From contig NZ_JASBQQ010000013.1 of the NCBI RefSeq assembly GCF_029961185.1, forward strand, positions 1 through 64,000: a stretch of 64,000 bases of DNA, in the 5' to 3' direction. A program made the translations under genes and the position numbers. Below the pieces are notes generated by a model, which did no database searches, was not told the DNA's origin, and was given only the letters and a program-made list of their open reading frames with translations. Below, piece by piece: positions 8,568 through 17,978 of the stretch (position 1 is the first letter of the stretch; each line of letters starts with the position of its first letter). Origin of the DNA: Albidovulum aestuarii (GTDB lineage: Bacteria > Pseudomonadota > Alphaproteobacteria > Rhodobacterales > Rhodobacteraceae).

Positions 8568-9371
8568 TCAGGTCAGCGCGTCGGAGCGGGCGAGGTGGTC
8601 GAGGTTTTTCAGGATCTTTGCGAGGACCGTGCGAGTGGGCGCGGCCGTGGCGGGGTCATAGGCCCATGGCGCGGCCTCAGTCGCCAGGTAGGCGCGCTGG
8701 GCGAGTTCCATCTGGATCGCGTGGATGCCGGTTTCGGGCTTGCCGTAGTGGCGTGTGGTCCAGCCACCCTTGAAGCGGCCATTGACAACGGCGTCCATGC
8801 CGTGAGCGTTCAGGCAGGGATCGGCGGTCAGGCATTGGACGCGGGCGGCGCAGGTCTGGCCGTCATTGGTGCCGATGGAGAAGACCGGGAGCGTGCCGTC
8901 GAAGAGGAAGGGGATGTTGGACCGGATCGAGTGGCAGTCGTAGAGGATCGCCACGCCGTGGCGGGCCTTCACCCGTTCGATCTCATCGGCCAATGCCGTG
9001 TGATAGGGCAGGTGGAAGGTGTCGCGGCGGGCGAGGATTTCGTCTTCGCCGGGTTCCTGCCCGTCCTCCCAGATCGGATTGCCGTCGAAATCGGTCACGG
9101 GGCAGAGGCCCGTCGTGTTCTGGCCGGGATAGAGAGAGAGGCCCGCCGGGTCGCGGTTGGCGTCGATGGCGTAGCGGTGGACATTGGAGCGGACCACTGT
9201 CGCACCGTCGAGGAGTCCATCATAGAGCCGTGTGATGTGCCAGTCGGTGTCGGCGAGCTTGCGGCCGTTGTCGTTCAGACGCGCGGTCAAAGAGTCGGGG
9301 AGCCAAGTCCCGCCATGGGGCTGGCCGAGGATGACAGGGCTGTCTCCCGTCGTGACGTCGAAGGTGTTCAT
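8568..9371 (-). CDS. hutG: N-formylglutamate deformylase
   Basis: Hydrolyses N-formyl-L-glutamate to glutamate and formate, the last step of the five-step Hut pathway. The 267-residue protein has the N-formylglutamate amidohydrolase pattern: '[15 protein letters not shown]' at the N-terminus, 'DANRDPAG', 'YDCHSIRS' (metal/catalytic residues) and 'MELAQRAYL'. Its start ATG overlaps the hutH stop as ATGA (9371-9368), indicating translational coupling. The presence of hutF in this window fits this enzyme class rather than the arginase-like formiminoglutamase also called HutG. Confidence 0.95.
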   Translation of the reverse strand: MNTFDVTTGDSPVILGQPHGGTWLPDSLTARLNDNGRKLADTDWHITRLYDGLLDGATVVRSNVHRYAIDANRDPAGLSLYPGQNTTGLCPVTDFDGNPIWEDGQEPGEDEILARRDTFHLPYHTALADEIERVKARHGVAILYDCHSIRSNIPFLFDGTLPVFSIGTNDGQTCAARVQCLTADPCLNAHGMDAVVNGRFKGGWTTRHYGKPETGIHAIQMELAQRAYLATEAAPWAYDPATAAPTRTVLAKILKNLDHLARSDALT

Positions 9372-10906
9372 GCCGCGACCCCGGGCAGGGTCATCGCAGT
9401 GGCTTCAGCGATTTCACCCGTGGCGATGAGGCGGGCGGCGGCTTCCAGATCGGGGGCGAGATAGCGGTCCTCGGCCAGCGGCGCGATCTCGGACCGCAGG
9501 CGGGAAAGGACGTTCTGGAGGGGTGCCGAGGTTTTCAGCGGCGCGCGGAATTCGATGCCCTGCGCGGCGCAAAGCAGTTCGACGCCCAGGATGCGGTTAA
9601 GGTTGTCGACCATGCGGCCAAGGCGGCGGGCGCCGTGGGCGGCCATGCTGACATGGTCCTCCTGATTGGCGCTGGTGGGCGTCGAATCCGTCACAGTCGG
9701 ATGGGCGAGGTGCTTGTTCTCGCTCATAAGCGCGGCCGTCGTGACCTCGGCGATCATGTAGCCCGAATTCAGGCCGGGATCCGGGGTCAGGAACGGCGGC
9801 AGGTCATGGGACAGCGTCGGGTCGACCATCAGCGCGATGCGGCGTTGGGCGATGGCACCGATCTCGGCCAGCGCGAGCGCGATCATGTCGGCGGCGAAGC
9901 CCACGGGTTCGGCGTGGAAGTTGCCGCCCGAGACGATGAGGCCGGCCTCGGTCAGCACAAGGGGGTTGTCGGTGGCGGCATTGGCCTCCACCTCCAGCGT
10001 GCGGGCGGCCTGCCGCATGACGTCCATCGCGGCGCCCGTCACCTGCGGCTGGCAGCGGATGCAGTAGGGGTCCTGCACGCGCGTGTCGCCTTCGCGGTGG
10101 CTTTCGCGGATTTCCGAACCGTCGAGAAGCGCGCGGAGGAAAGCTGCGGATTCAATCTGGCCTGCATGGCCGCGGAGCGTATGGATCTCCTGTTGCAGCG
10201 GGGCGGTGGAGCCCATGATGGCGTCGGTCGAAAGTGCGGAGGTGACAAGTGCCGCCTGTGCTGCGCGCCAGCCGTCGAAGAGGCCCGCAAGTGCGAAGGC
10301 CGTGGAGAACTGGGTGCCGTTGATCAGCGCCAACCCCTCCTTTGGGCCAAGCACGACCGGCGTGAGGCCCGCGCGGGCAAGGGCCTCGGCGCCGGGCAGG
10401 GTTTCGCCGCCGAATTCCGCCTCGCCCGCGCCGATCATCACGGCGGTCATATGGGCGAGGGGCGCGAGGTCGCCGGAGGCGCCGACGGAGCCTTGCGCGG
10501 GGATGATCGGGGTGACACCCTTTTCCAGCATCCCTTCGATCAGTTCGATCACCTCCCACCGCACGCCGGATGCACCGCGCCCGAGTGAAAGGAGTTTCAG
10601 CGCCATCATCAGACGCGCATGGGCGCGTGGGATCGGCGCGCCGACACCGCAGCAATGGCTGAGGATCAGGTTGCGTTGCAGCGTCGCGGTGTCCTTCGGC
10701 GCGACCCGCACCGAGGCGAGTTTGCCGAAGCCTGTGTTGACGCCGTAAACGGGCACGTCCCCGGCGGCGGCCTTGGCGATTGCGGCGGCGGCGCGTTCCA
10801 CGGCGGGTTTGGCCGCGCGGTCGAGCTTTGCGGAAAGCCCTTCGGTATAAAGCCGGGCAAGGTCGTCCAGCGTGACGGCGCCGGGCTTAAGCGAGAGGGA
10901 TGTCAA
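9368..10906 (-). CDS. hutH: Histidine ammonia-lyase
   Basis: Eliminates ammonia from L-histidine to give urocanate. The self-processing Ala-Ser-Gly that forms the MIO group is seen in '[15 protein letters not shown]'. The longest open frame starts at 10981, but its first 25 residues are unlike the family. The proposed start is TTG at 10906, giving 512 residues beginning '[12 protein letters not shown]', with GGAGG five bases upstream. This start lies inside the end of hutI, overlapping it by 20 bases, so the two are translationally coupled. hutG overlaps at the other end. Confidence 0.94.
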   Translation of the reverse strand: MTSLSLKPGAVTLDDLARLYTEGLSAKLDRAAKPAVERAAAAIAKAAAGDVPVYGVNTGFGKLASVRVAPKDTATLQRNLILSHCCGVGAPIPRAHARLMMALKLLSLGRGASGVRWEVIELIEGMLEKGVTPIIPAQGSVGASGDLAPLAHMTAVMIGAGEAEFGGETLPGAEALARAGLTPVVLGPKEGLALINGTQFSTAFALAGLFDGWRAAQAALVTSALSTDAIMGSTAPLQQEIHTLRGHAGQIESAAFLRALLDGSEIRESHREGDTRVQDPYCIRCQPQVTGAAMDVMRQAARTLEVEANAATDNPLVLTEAGLIVSGGNFHAEPVGFAADMIALALAEIGAIAQRRIALMVDPTLSHDLPPFLTPDPGLNSGYMIAEVTTAALMSENKHLAHPTVTDSTPTSANQEDHVSMAAHGARRLGRMVDNLNRILGVELLCAAQGIEFRAPLKTSAPLQNVLSRLRSEIAPLAEDRYLAPDLEAAARLIATGEIAEATAMTLPGVAA

Positions 10907-12110
10907 TCCAGCCTCCGATGATGCGCTGGTGCAGCGGGTTGAAGCCGAAGCGATAGCTGAGTTCGGCCGGGTGTTCGGCATTCCAGACGGCGAAATCGGC
11001 GCGGTGTTCAGGGGCGATCATGCCACGGTCGGTGAGTCCGAGGGTGCGCGCGGCGTTGCGCGTGGTGCCGGCCAGTGCTTCTTCCGGTGTCATACGGAAA
11101 AGCGTGCAGGCCATGTTCATCGCCAGAAGCAGCGAGTTCATCGGCGAGGAGCCGGGATTGAGGTCAGTCGCCACCGCCATCGGCACGCCGTACTTGCGGA
11201 AGAGGTCGATGGGCGGGACTTGCGTTTCGCGGATCGCGTAAAAGGCGCCGGGCAGGATCGTGGCGACGCTGCCGGCCCTGGCCATGGCCTGAACGCCGGG
11301 TTCGTCGAGATATTCCAGGTGATCCACCGACAGCGCACCGTAAGAGGCCGCCATCGCCGCACCGCCGAGATTGGAGAGTTGTTCGGCGTGGAGTTTAACG
11401 GGCAAGCCGAGCACCTTCGCGACGTCGAAGACACGGGCGATCTGGGCAGGGGTAAAGGCGATACCTTCGGAAAAGCCGTCAACCGCGTCGACCAGCCCTT
11501 CTTCATGCGCGGCCTTCAGCGCCGGGATGCAGACATCATCGAGGTAGTCATCGGCGCGGTCCTTGAACTCGGCTGGCACAGCATGGGCGCCGAGAAAGGT
11601 CGTATGAACCTCAACGGGTCGCAGCGCGGCCAGACGGCGCGCGGCGCGGAGCATCTTAAGCTCGGTGTCGATGTCGAGCCCGTAGCCGGACTTGATCTCC
11701 ACCGTGGACACACCCTCGGCAATCAGCGTGTCAATCCGGGGCAGGGCGGCGGCGATCAGGTCTTCCTCGCTTGCCTCGCGTGTGGCGCGGACGGTGGAGA
11801 TGATGCCGCCTCCGGCCTTCGCGACCTCTTCATAGCTCGCGCCGTTCAGCCGCATCTCGAACTCACCCGCACGGTTGCCGCCGTGGACGAGATGGGTGTG
11901 GCAGTCGATCAGCGCAGGGGTCACCAGCCGCCCGCCAAGGTCATGGCGCGGGTAGTGCGCGACGGCGGCGGGAATGTCGGTCTCCGGTCCCGTCCAGAGG
12001 ATGCCGTCAGGGGTGACCGCGATGGCGGCCTCCTTGATCAGACCATAGGGCGCGTCACCCGCCATCGTCGCGGCGTGGCAGTTCACGAATAGTGCGTTCG
12101 GCTGGCGCAT
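10887..12110 (-). CDS. hutI: Imidazolonepropionase
   Basis: Opens the ring of 4-imidazolone-5-propanoate to N-formimidoyl-L-glutamate; a metal-dependent amidohydrolase. The metal-binding '[10 protein letters not shown]' is near residue 70 and '[10 protein letters not shown]' near 240. The open frame extends to 12647, but those extra residues run antisense through hutF and lack family similarity. ATG at 12110, with AAGGA just upstream, gives 407 residues, the normal length. It heads the minus-strand operon and is divergent from hutF across an 84-base gap that contains a palindromic operator. Confidence 0.95.
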   Translation of the reverse strand: MRQPNALFVNCHAATMAGDAPYGLIKEAAIAVTPDGILWTGPETDIPAAVAHYPRHDLGGRLVTPALIDCHTHLVHGGNRAGEFEMRLNGASYEEVAKAGGGIISTVRATREASEEDLIAAALPRIDTLIAEGVSTVEIKSGYGLDIDTELKMLRAARRLAALRPVEVHTTFLGAHAVPAEFKDRADDYLDDVCIPALKAAHEEGLVDAVDGFSEGIAFTPAQIARVFDVAKVLGLPVKLHAEQLSNLGGAAMAASYGALSVDHLEYLDEPGVQAMARAGSVATILPGAFYAIRETQVPPIDLFRKYGVPMAVATDLNPGSSPMNSLLLAMNMACTLFRMTPEEALAGTTRNAARTLGLTDRGMIAPEHRADFAVWNAEHPAELSYRFGFNPLHQRIIGGWIDIPLA

Positions 12111-12166
12111 CTTGTCCTTCGGGGAAGAATTCGGTTGCTTCGATGCTTTGTACGGGAGTATGAGTT

Positions 12167-12182
12167 TTATGTCTAGACATAA
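12167..12182. promoter_or_regulatory. HutC-type operator palindrome
   Basis: A perfect 16-bp palindrome, TTATGTCTAGACATAA, between the divergent hutI and hutF starts. Its core GTCTAGAC fits the GT-N-TA-N-AC pattern known for operators of HutC-subfamily GntR regulators, and a hutC gene lies 2 kb away. It ends 12 bases before the hutF ATG, so a bound repressor would block hutF transcription or elongation directly. It would also lie in the promoter region of the hutI operon. Confidence 0.7.
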
Positions 12183-12194
12183 TGGAGCCCAGAA

Positions 12195-13553
12195 ATGATT
12201 TTCGCGACGCGTGCGCTGCTGCCGGAGGGCTGGGCCGGAAATGTGCGGCTGGAGATCGTAGAGGGGCGCATTGCCTCGCTCGCGACCGGCGCGCCGCCCG
12301 AGGCCGGTGACACCCGCGTCGATACGCTGCTGCCCGCGCTGTCGAACCTCCATTCCCACAGCTTTCAGCGGGCAATGGCCGGGATGACAGAATACCGCGC
12401 GGCGGGGCGGGAAAGTTTCTGGACCTGGCGGGAACTGATGTACCGCTTCCTCAACCGACTGACGCCCGAACAGGTGGAGGCTATCGCGGCGATGGTGTTC
12501 CTGGAGATGCAGGAGGCGGGCTATGCGGCGGTGGGTGAGTTCCATTATGTCCACCACCAGCCGGGTGGCGCGCCCTATGATAACATCGCCGAACTCAGCA
12601 CCCGCATCTTCGCGGCGGCAGAGGAGACGGGGATCGGGCTTACCCATCTGCCGGTGCTCTATACCTATGGCGGGGCAGGTGAGAGGCCGCTTGCGGGCGG
12701 GCAGCTCAGATTCGGCAATGATGTGGAGCGGTTCGGTTCACTGGTCACGGCGGCACGCGGTGCGGCAAAGGCGCTGCCTGAGGATACGCGCGTCGGCATC
12801 GCCCCGCATTCGCTGCGCGCCACGTCACCCGGCGATCTGGCAGCCGTCATGCCGCTGGCGGCGGGGGGACCCATTCATATCCATGTCGCCGAGCAGCCAC
12901 AGGAAGTGGCCGATATTTCGGACTGGCTCGGGGCGCGGCCGGTGGAATGGCTTATGGCCAATGCGCCCCTTGGCCCGGACTGGTGCGCGATCCATGCGAC
13001 CCATATGACGGCGGAGGAAACCGAGGGTCTCGCGCGGTCCGGCACGGTGGCGGGGCTTTGCCCGATCACCGAGGCCAATCTTGGCGACGGTCCGTTCAAC
13101 GGGCCGGGCTGGCTGGCGGCGGGCGGGGCCTTTGGGGTCGGCTCGGATTCAAACGTCCGCATCTCGCTGGTCGAGGAGTTGCGGACATTGGAGTATTCCC
13201 AGCGGCTCAGGGACGTGCAGCGCAATGTGCTGGTGACGGGTCCGGGTTCGGTCGGTACCGCGCTTTATACCGGCGCGGCGGCGGGCGGTGCCCGGGCGCT
13301 GGGACGTGACGCCGGGGCGATTGCAACGGGGCATCTGGCCGATCTTGTCGCCATCGACAGCACCCACCCGGCGCTATGCGCGCTGAACGGGGCGCAGCTT
13401 CTCGACGGTCTGGTCTTTGCCGCGCCGGACGGGCTTGTCACCGACCTCTGGTCGGCGGGGCGGCATGCCGTCCAGGGCGGTCGGCATATCGCGCGGGATC
13501 GCGTGGTCCCGGCGTATCGCCGTGCGGTCGAGGAGTTGGTAGCAGGGCTTTAG
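12195..13553 (+). CDS. hutF: Formimidoylglutamate deiminase
   Basis: Converts N-formimidoyl-L-glutamate to N-formyl-L-glutamate and ammonia, feeding HutG. The 452-residue protein is an amidohydrolase with the metal motif '[11 protein letters not shown]' near residue 55. 'VGEFHYVHH' lies near 115, 'HIHVAEQ' near 225, and '[13 protein letters not shown]' and 'GSDSN' in the C-terminal half, all as in HutF. The start ATG at 12195 follows GGAG. It is divergent from hutI, with the operator palindrome in between, and its 3' end overlaps the convergent hutD stop by four bases. Confidence 0.95.
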   Translation: MIFATRALLPEGWAGNVRLEIVEGRIASLATGAPPEAGDTRVDTLLPALSNLHSHSFQRAMAGMTEYRAAGRESFWTWRELMYRFLNRLTPEQVEAIAAMVFLEMQEAGYAAVGEFHYVHHQPGGAPYDNIAELSTRIFAAAEETGIGLTHLPVLYTYGGAGERPLAGGQLRFGNDVERFGSLVTAARGAAKALPEDTRVGIAPHSLRATSPGDLAAVMPLAAGGPIHIHVAEQPQEVADISDWLGARPVEWLMANAPLGPDWCAIHATHMTAEETEGLARSGTVAGLCPITEANLGDGPFNGPGWLAAGGAFGVGSDSNVRISLVEELRTLEYSQRLRDVQRNVLVTGPGSVGTALYTGAAAGGARALGRDAGAIATGHLADLVAIDSTHPALCALNGAQLLDGLVFAAPDGLVTDLWSAGRHAVQGGRHIARDRVVPAYRRAVEELVAGL

Positions 13554-14095
13554 TCGGAGGCCGCTTGAAGCGAGATGTAAAGACCGGTCGCGCCGGGCTC
13601 CGCTTTCGGCGCAGGCGATCCCGGGTCCAGCAACACGACTGCGCCCGGGCCAATCTCATCGTCTGGCAGACGGAACCGGCCGGAGAGACAAAAGAGGGCA
13701 GCGGTTTTACCTTCCTGCAGAGGGTGCGCGGCGTCCACCAGCCGCACCGCACCGTCGATCAGCGCCGGGTCGTAGATGAGGTTCAGATCGCGCACTTTGC
13801 CGCCGATCAGCCGGGCATGGACCGGCAGGCTGCCGGGAAACAGCACCGGGTCAAGCGGATGGGCGGCAATCGGCCCGCCGGGCGTTTCGAGAATCAGGCC
13901 CGCGCCTTCGATCACCGTGAGGATGCGGGCAAGGCCGGGGAAGGCGGAGAACGGCCCGTCAGAGGCGACCTCGGCCAGCGACAAACGCCAGTGCAGGTGG
14001 CCGTCGAATTCCACCCGCGCGATCTCAAACGTGACACCGCCGCCATTCTTCCAGGGCTGGCGGTGGAACTCTTCCGGCCGGATCACGATATGCAC
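13550..14095 (-). CDS. hutD: HutD family protein
   Basis: HutD/Ves-type double cupin, found in many hut loci and thought to tune histidine use or urocanate level; no reaction is established. The family hallmark 'PWKNGGGVTFEIA' is near the N-terminus, followed by cupin strands 'WRLSLAEVASDGPFS' and 'ARILTVIEG'. The open frame starts at 14134, but GTG at 14095, with GAGG eight bases upstream and reading 'VHIVIRPEEFHRQPW', matches the family better (181 residues). It is convergent with hutF and divergent from hutC. Confidence 0.85.
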   Translation of the reverse strand: MHIVIRPEEFHRQPWKNGGGVTFEIARVEFDGHLHWRLSLAEVASDGPFSAFPGLARILTVIEGAGLILETPGGPIAAHPLDPVLFPGSLPVHARLIGGKVRDLNLIYDPALIDGAVRLVDAAHPLQEGKTAALFCLSGRFRLPDDEIGPGAVVLLDPGSPAPKAEPGATGLYISLQAASD

Positions 14096-14157
14096 GATCT
14101 TTTCCTCAGGCAAAAAGCCGATATGCTTAAGCAAATAGGAAAGGCGACAAGAAGTCC

Positions 14158-14868
14158 ATGAACGATACGCGGCGCCCCGATCTGACCAGCTACCGCGAGG
14201 TGAAGACCGAGATCCTGCGCCGGATCACCGAAGGCGACTGGGCGCCGGGAACGCTTCTGCCGGGTGAGGTGGAACTGGCCGAGGTGTTTGGCGTGGCCCG
14301 CGCAACCGTGAACCGGGCGATGCGGGAACTGACGGATGAGGGGCTTCTGGAGCGTCGCCGCAAGGCGGGAACACGCGTAAGACCGTCGCCCCGTCGGTCG
14401 GCCCGGTTCGAAATTCCGCTGGTGCGGGAAGAGATCGAGGCCACGGGTGCGCGGTATCGCTATGCGCTTCTGGGGCGCGAGGTGGTTCCCGCGCCGGACT
14501 GGCTGCGCGCGCGAATGGGGCTTGGAGGGGCGGCAAGAGTCCTGCACCTCTCCTGCTTGCATGCCGCTGATGGCGCGCCCTATCAGTTCGAGGATCGCTG
14601 GATAAACCTCGACGCCCTGCCGCGTGCAAAAGATGCGGATTTTTCGGCGGACGGCCCGAATGAGTGGTTGGTCAAGGCGGTGCCGTTTTCGGAGGTGGAG
14701 ATCAGCTTTCTGGCGACCGCTGCGGACGCGCGCACGGCCGACTACCTGTCGATGAGCCCGGGCGAGCCGGTTTTTACCGTCGAGCGCACGACCTGGTGGG
14801 AGGGGCAGGCGATCACCCATGTGCGCCTTTATTTCGCACGCGGTCACCGGATGACGACCCGCTATTGA
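14158..14868 (+). CDS. hutC: GntR-family histidine utilization repressor
   Basis: Transcriptional repressor expected to bind hut operators and to release on urocanate. It has 236 residues: an N-terminal winged helix (about 8-75) with 'LPGEVELAEVFGVARATV' as the recognition region, then a UTRA ligand domain (about 95-235). 'GREVVPAPDWL', 'APYQFEDRWINL' and 'FLATAADARTADYL' are typical of HutC. ATG at 14158. It diverges from hutD, and the matching operator candidate is at 12167-12182. PhyH and galM genes follow on the same strand. Confidence 0.93.
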   Translation: MNDTRRPDLTSYREVKTEILRRITEGDWAPGTLLPGEVELAEVFGVARATVNRAMRELTDEGLLERRRKAGTRVRPSPRRSARFEIPLVREEIEATGARYRYALLGREVVPAPDWLRARMGLGGAARVLHLSCLHAADGAPYQFEDRWINLDALPRAKDADFSADGPNEWLVKAVPFSEVEISFLATAADARTADYLSMSPGEPVFTVERTTWWEGQAITHVRLYFARGHRMTTRY

Positions 14869-14915
14869 CGATCCCCGGGCAGGGCGCGAGGGTGCCCGGA
14901 AACAGGGAGGGCACG

Positions 14916-15716
14916 ATGGCGGTCACGGTGACGGAAGATATGGTCGCAGCCTATCGGCGCGACGGGGCGGTGCTCGTCAAGGGGCTCTGGTCCGACTGGG
15001 TCGATGTGATTGCGGCAGGGATTGAACGCAACATGGCCGAGCCGGGGCCTTATGCCGCCGAGAACCTGAAACCGGGTGAGGGTGGGCGGTTCTTCGACGA
15101 TTACTGCAACTGGCAGCGTATCCCCGAGTTTCAGGAAGTGATCGCGAAGTCCGACGTGGCGGAGGTCGCGGCGCGGCTGATGGGGTCGGACACAGTGCAG
15201 ATTTTTCACGACCATGTGCTGGTCAAGGAACCAGGCACGACCAAACCCACGCCCTGGCATCAGGACGGGCCCTATTATTTCGTTGGCGGGCAGCAGACCG
15301 TCAGCTTCTGGTCCCCGGTCGACCCGGTAAAGGAGGCGACGCTGCGGCTCGTCGCCGGATCGCATCTGTGGGACAAGGAAGTCCTGCCGACGCGATGGCT
15401 GTCGGAGGAAAACTTCTATCCCGATCCCGAGGCCTACATGCCGGTGCCCGATCCCGATGCCGAGGGTATGCGGGTGCTGGAATGGCAGATGGAACCGGGC
15501 GATGCGGTGGCCTTCGATTTCCGCACCCTGCACGGTGCGCGCGGCAATACCGCGACGGCGCGGCGGCGGGCGTTTTCGCTAAGGCTGGTCGGTGAGGATG
15601 CCCGTTATGTCGAACGTCCCGGCCGCACTTCGCCGCCCTTTCCGGGTCATGATATGAGGCCGGGAGAACGGTTGCGCGAAGACTGGTTTCCCTATCTGAA
15701 ACGCGCCGACGCATGA
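14916..15716 (+). CDS. Phytanoyl-CoA dioxygenase family protein
   Basis: Fe(II)/2-oxoglutarate-dependent oxygenase of 266 residues. The iron facial triad is His and Asp of 'WHQDGPYY' and the His of 'LHGARGN'; the Arg of 'RRRAFSLR' is placed to hold 2-oxoglutarate. The long open frame begins at 14664 inside hutC, but ATG at 14916 has a GGGAGG site and starts the conserved 'VTEDMVAAYRRDGAVLVKG' region. It lies 48 bases after hutC and overlaps the aldose epimerase start as ATGA. The substrate is not known; neither hut nor sugar genes predict one. Confidence 0.88.
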   Translation: MAVTVTEDMVAAYRRDGAVLVKGLWSDWVDVIAAGIERNMAEPGPYAAENLKPGEGGRFFDDYCNWQRIPEFQEVIAKSDVAEVAARLMGSDTVQIFHDHVLVKEPGTTKPTPWHQDGPYYFVGGQQTVSFWSPVDPVKEATLRLVAGSHLWDKEVLPTRWLSEENFYPDPEAYMPVPDPDAEGMRVLEWQMEPGDAVAFDFRTLHGARGNTATARRRAFSLRLVGEDARYVERPGRTSPPFPGHDMRPGERLREDWFPYLKRADA

Positions 15717-16690
15717 GTGATGCCCGCACGCCGTTCGCCACCACCGGGTCGGGTGGGTTGGTCGAGCGGGTGGAACTGTCGGCAGGTGCCCTGCGGGTTG
15801 CAGTGCTGACCTATGGCGCGATCCTGCAGGATCTGCGGTTCGGCGATCTGCCCTACAGCCTGACGCTCGGCTCCGACCGGCTGGCGGATTACGAGGGCGC
15901 GATGCGTTGGCATGGTGCGCTGATCGCGCCGGTGGCCAACCGGCTGGGCGCGGGGCGGGCGTGGCTTCGGGGAAACGAGATTGTTCCGGAGCGTGCATCG
16001 GGGGATCGGCATCTGCTGCATTCCGGGGCCGCTGGTACGCATGCCAAGCTTTGGAGGGTCGAGGGCCTTGCTCCGGACCGCGTGACCCTTGCCGTTGATC
16101 TGGCGCATGGCGAGGGCGGCTTTCCCGGCAATCGCCAGGTTCGGGCGGAGTATTCCGTGACGCCCTCCTCCCTGCGGCTGCGGGTAACGGCGCGGACGGA
16201 TCGCCCGACGCTCTTCAACGCGGCCAATCACAGCTACTGGAACCTCGACGGGTCGGAAAGCTGGGCGGGCCATCGGCTTCATGTCGCGGCGGACCGGGTT
16301 CTGGCCGTGACGGATGAGGTCGTGCCGACTGGTGAGATCCCGGCGGTTGCCGGGACGGCATTAGATTTCCGGGCAGCGCGAGACATTGCGCCGGGCGATC
16401 CGGCGCTCGATACATGTTTCTGCCTCTCTGACGAACGGCGGACCCTACGGCCGGTTCTTTGGCTGCGCGGACAGTCAGGGGTGACGATGCAGGTCGCCAC
16501 GACAGAGCCCGGTGTGCAGGTCTATGACGGGCGCGATGCCGTTCGGCCGGGCCGGGCGGCCTATGAGGGTCTGGCCATCGAAGCGCAGGGATGGCCCGAT
16601 GCGCCGAACCATCCCGGCTTTCCGTCGATTGAACTGATGCCCGGTGAGCCCGGCGAACAGATCACCGAATGGCGATTTGCCGGAGGCTGA
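15713..16690 (+). CDS. Aldose 1-epimerase family protein
   Basis: Galactose-mutarotase-like enzyme of 325 residues, interconverting alpha and beta anomers of aldoses in the cytoplasm. 'HGALIAPVANRLGAG' gives the substrate-binding Arg and Asn, 'FNAANHSYWNL' the catalytic His, and the Glu of 'LAIEAQGW' is the expected catalytic base. The start overlaps the PhyH stop as ATGA, so the two are translated together. No sugar kinase or transporter is nearby, so galM is not assigned with certainty. Confidence 0.88.
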   Translation: MSDARTPFATTGSGGLVERVELSAGALRVAVLTYGAILQDLRFGDLPYSLTLGSDRLADYEGAMRWHGALIAPVANRLGAGRAWLRGNEIVPERASGDRHLLHSGAAGTHAKLWRVEGLAPDRVTLAVDLAHGEGGFPGNRQVRAEYSVTPSSLRLRVTARTDRPTLFNAANHSYWNLDGSESWAGHRLHVAADRVLAVTDEVVPTGEIPAVAGTALDFRAARDIAPGDPALDTCFCLSDERRTLRPVLWLRGQSGVTMQVATTEPGVQVYDGRDAVRPGRAAYEGLAIEAQGWPDAPNHPGFPSIELMPGEPGEQITEWRFAGG

Positions 16691-16771
16691 AGGCGCTGGC
16701 CGGACACCCGTGCGGCCGGTAATGGACTTGGAGCAATCCAAGCGAAAGGTGCGAACCGATCGCCTGCGGTT

Positions 16772-16987
16772 TCAGAACCGCTCGCGGTAAAGCGACAGCA
16801 TGCTTTGGACGCTGTGATCGGACGCGAATGCTTCAGGATGACGGTCGAGCATTTCGAGCACGAAATCGCGGCGCGCGCGGTCGGCTTCTTGTTCGGCTTC
16901 GGTTGCGGGCGGTGTTGCCGGGCGCGCTGTGCTGGAAAACCGCAGCCATCCGGCAAAATCAAAAAGTGGCGATGCTAAGGTGGTCAT
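16772..16987 (-). CDS. Small conserved hypothetical protein
   Basis: A 71-residue open frame between galM and a LysR gene. The N-terminus is hydrophobic/aromatic ('LFDFAGWLRF'), a proline-rich linker follows, and the C-terminal half is a charged amphipathic helix pair ('RRDFVLEMLDRHPEAF', then 'SVQSMLSLYRERF'). I have no function for it. The codon pattern fits the neighbours and the frame is divergent from the LysR gene across 91 bases, which supports a real gene, but its small size leaves doubt. Confidence 0.55.
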   Translation of the reverse strand: MTTLASPLFDFAGWLRFSSTARPATPPATEAEQEADRARRDFVLEMLDRHPEAFASDHSVQSMLSLYRERF

Positions 16988-17067
16988 CTCGGGTTCTCCC
17001 CTGCGCTCGTTCTGTCCTGACGTTACCTCGCTCTCTATTTCGCTGGTATCGGTGCTGTCGTTGTGTT

Positions 17068-17087
17068 GTTCTTCATTTATGAAGAAC
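17068..17087. promoter_or_regulatory. Palindrome over the LysR start codon
   Basis: A perfect inverted repeat of GTTCTTCAT and ATGAAGAAC separated by TT. The right arm contains the ATG (17079) and next two codons of the LysR gene. Its position suggests an autoregulatory binding site, or a hairpin that hides the translation start. Confidence 0.5.
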
Positions 17088-17966
17088 GCTTTTCGCGACT
17101 GGTCTAATGTCCGCTACTTTCTCGCGGTCTTCCGCGAGGGTTCGACATTGGCCGCATCGCGCAAGCTGGGCGCGGCGCAGCCGACGGTCGCGCGGCGCAT
17201 CGATGCGCTGGAGCGCGAATTGGGACTGGTCCTGTTCGAGCGCGAGACACGGGGGTTTCGCCCGACAGCACTGGCGCGGGCACTTTTGCCGCAGGCTGAG
17301 GCCATCGAGAAAGCGGCAGAGGGTTTTGAGGAAAAAGCCGCGGATCTGACGCGGTCACGGCCGATCCGCATCACAGCGCCGGGAGCCAATTTCTCGCCCC
17401 GCATGCAGCGGATAATCTACGATTTCACCGTGGCCAATCCCGGTGTCGGATTTGAGTTCATCCAGACGACGAAAGTTCTGGACCTTGCCGCCGGCGAGGC
17501 CGACGTTGCACTCAGGCTTACGACAAAGGCGCCCGAACCCGATCTTATCTGCCGCAAGATAAGCGTCGCACGATACGCGGTTTACGGATCGCGTGCCTAC
17601 GCCGCAAAAAGGCGTTTGCCGATGAGCGAGGCCGATTTGAAGGGCCATCGCTTCGTGGTCTATCGGCCCGATCCGACGCCGCGTCCAAACGAAGCGTGGC
17701 TGCTGCAATTCATCACACCGGACCAGATCGTTGGCGCGTTTGCAGAGTTCGCTCTTATGCGGGAAGCGGTCACCAATGGACAGGGACTGGGCCTTCTGAA
17801 CGTCAAGCATTCAGAACCGGACGACAACCTGATCCGCTGCTTCGATCCGGTCGAGGCGCTTACGCAGGATCACCTTCTGCTGGTGTCGCCGGAAGCGTAC
17901 CGACGCCCGGAAGTGAAGAAGTTCATCAAGTTTTTTGCCCCGCGTTATGCGTCGATTTTCAAGTGA
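17079..17966 (+). CDS. LysR-family transcriptional regulator
   Basis: 295-residue regulator with an N-terminal winged helix-turn-helix ('SNVRYFLAVFREGSTLAASRKLGAAQPTVARRI' pattern, residues 6-40) and a short periplasmic-binding-like effector domain. The open frame extends to 16929, but the family start is ATG 17079. The downstream gene, puuD, is convergent (stops 12 bases apart), so the likely target is either itself or the divergent 71-residue protein. The effector is unknown. Confidence 0.9.
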   Translation: MKNAFRDWSNVRYFLAVFREGSTLAASRKLGAAQPTVARRIDALERELGLVLFERETRGFRPTALARALLPQAEAIEKAAEGFEEKAADLTRSRPIRITAPGANFSPRMQRIIYDFTVANPGVGFEFIQTTKVLDLAAGEADVALRLTTKAPEPDLICRKISVARYAVYGSRAYAAKRRLPMSEADLKGHRFVVYRPDPTPRPNEAWLLQFITPDQIVGAFAEFALMREAVTNGQGLGLLNVKHSEPDDNLIRCFDPVEALTQDHLLLVSPEAYRRPEVKKFIKFFAPRYASIFK

Positions 17967-17978
17967 TTGCAGCCGCGG

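Noticed and set aside
12111-12647. N-terminal extension of the hutI frame
   Set aside because: It runs antisense through hutF and past the operator; the family start with a ribosome-binding site is at 12110.
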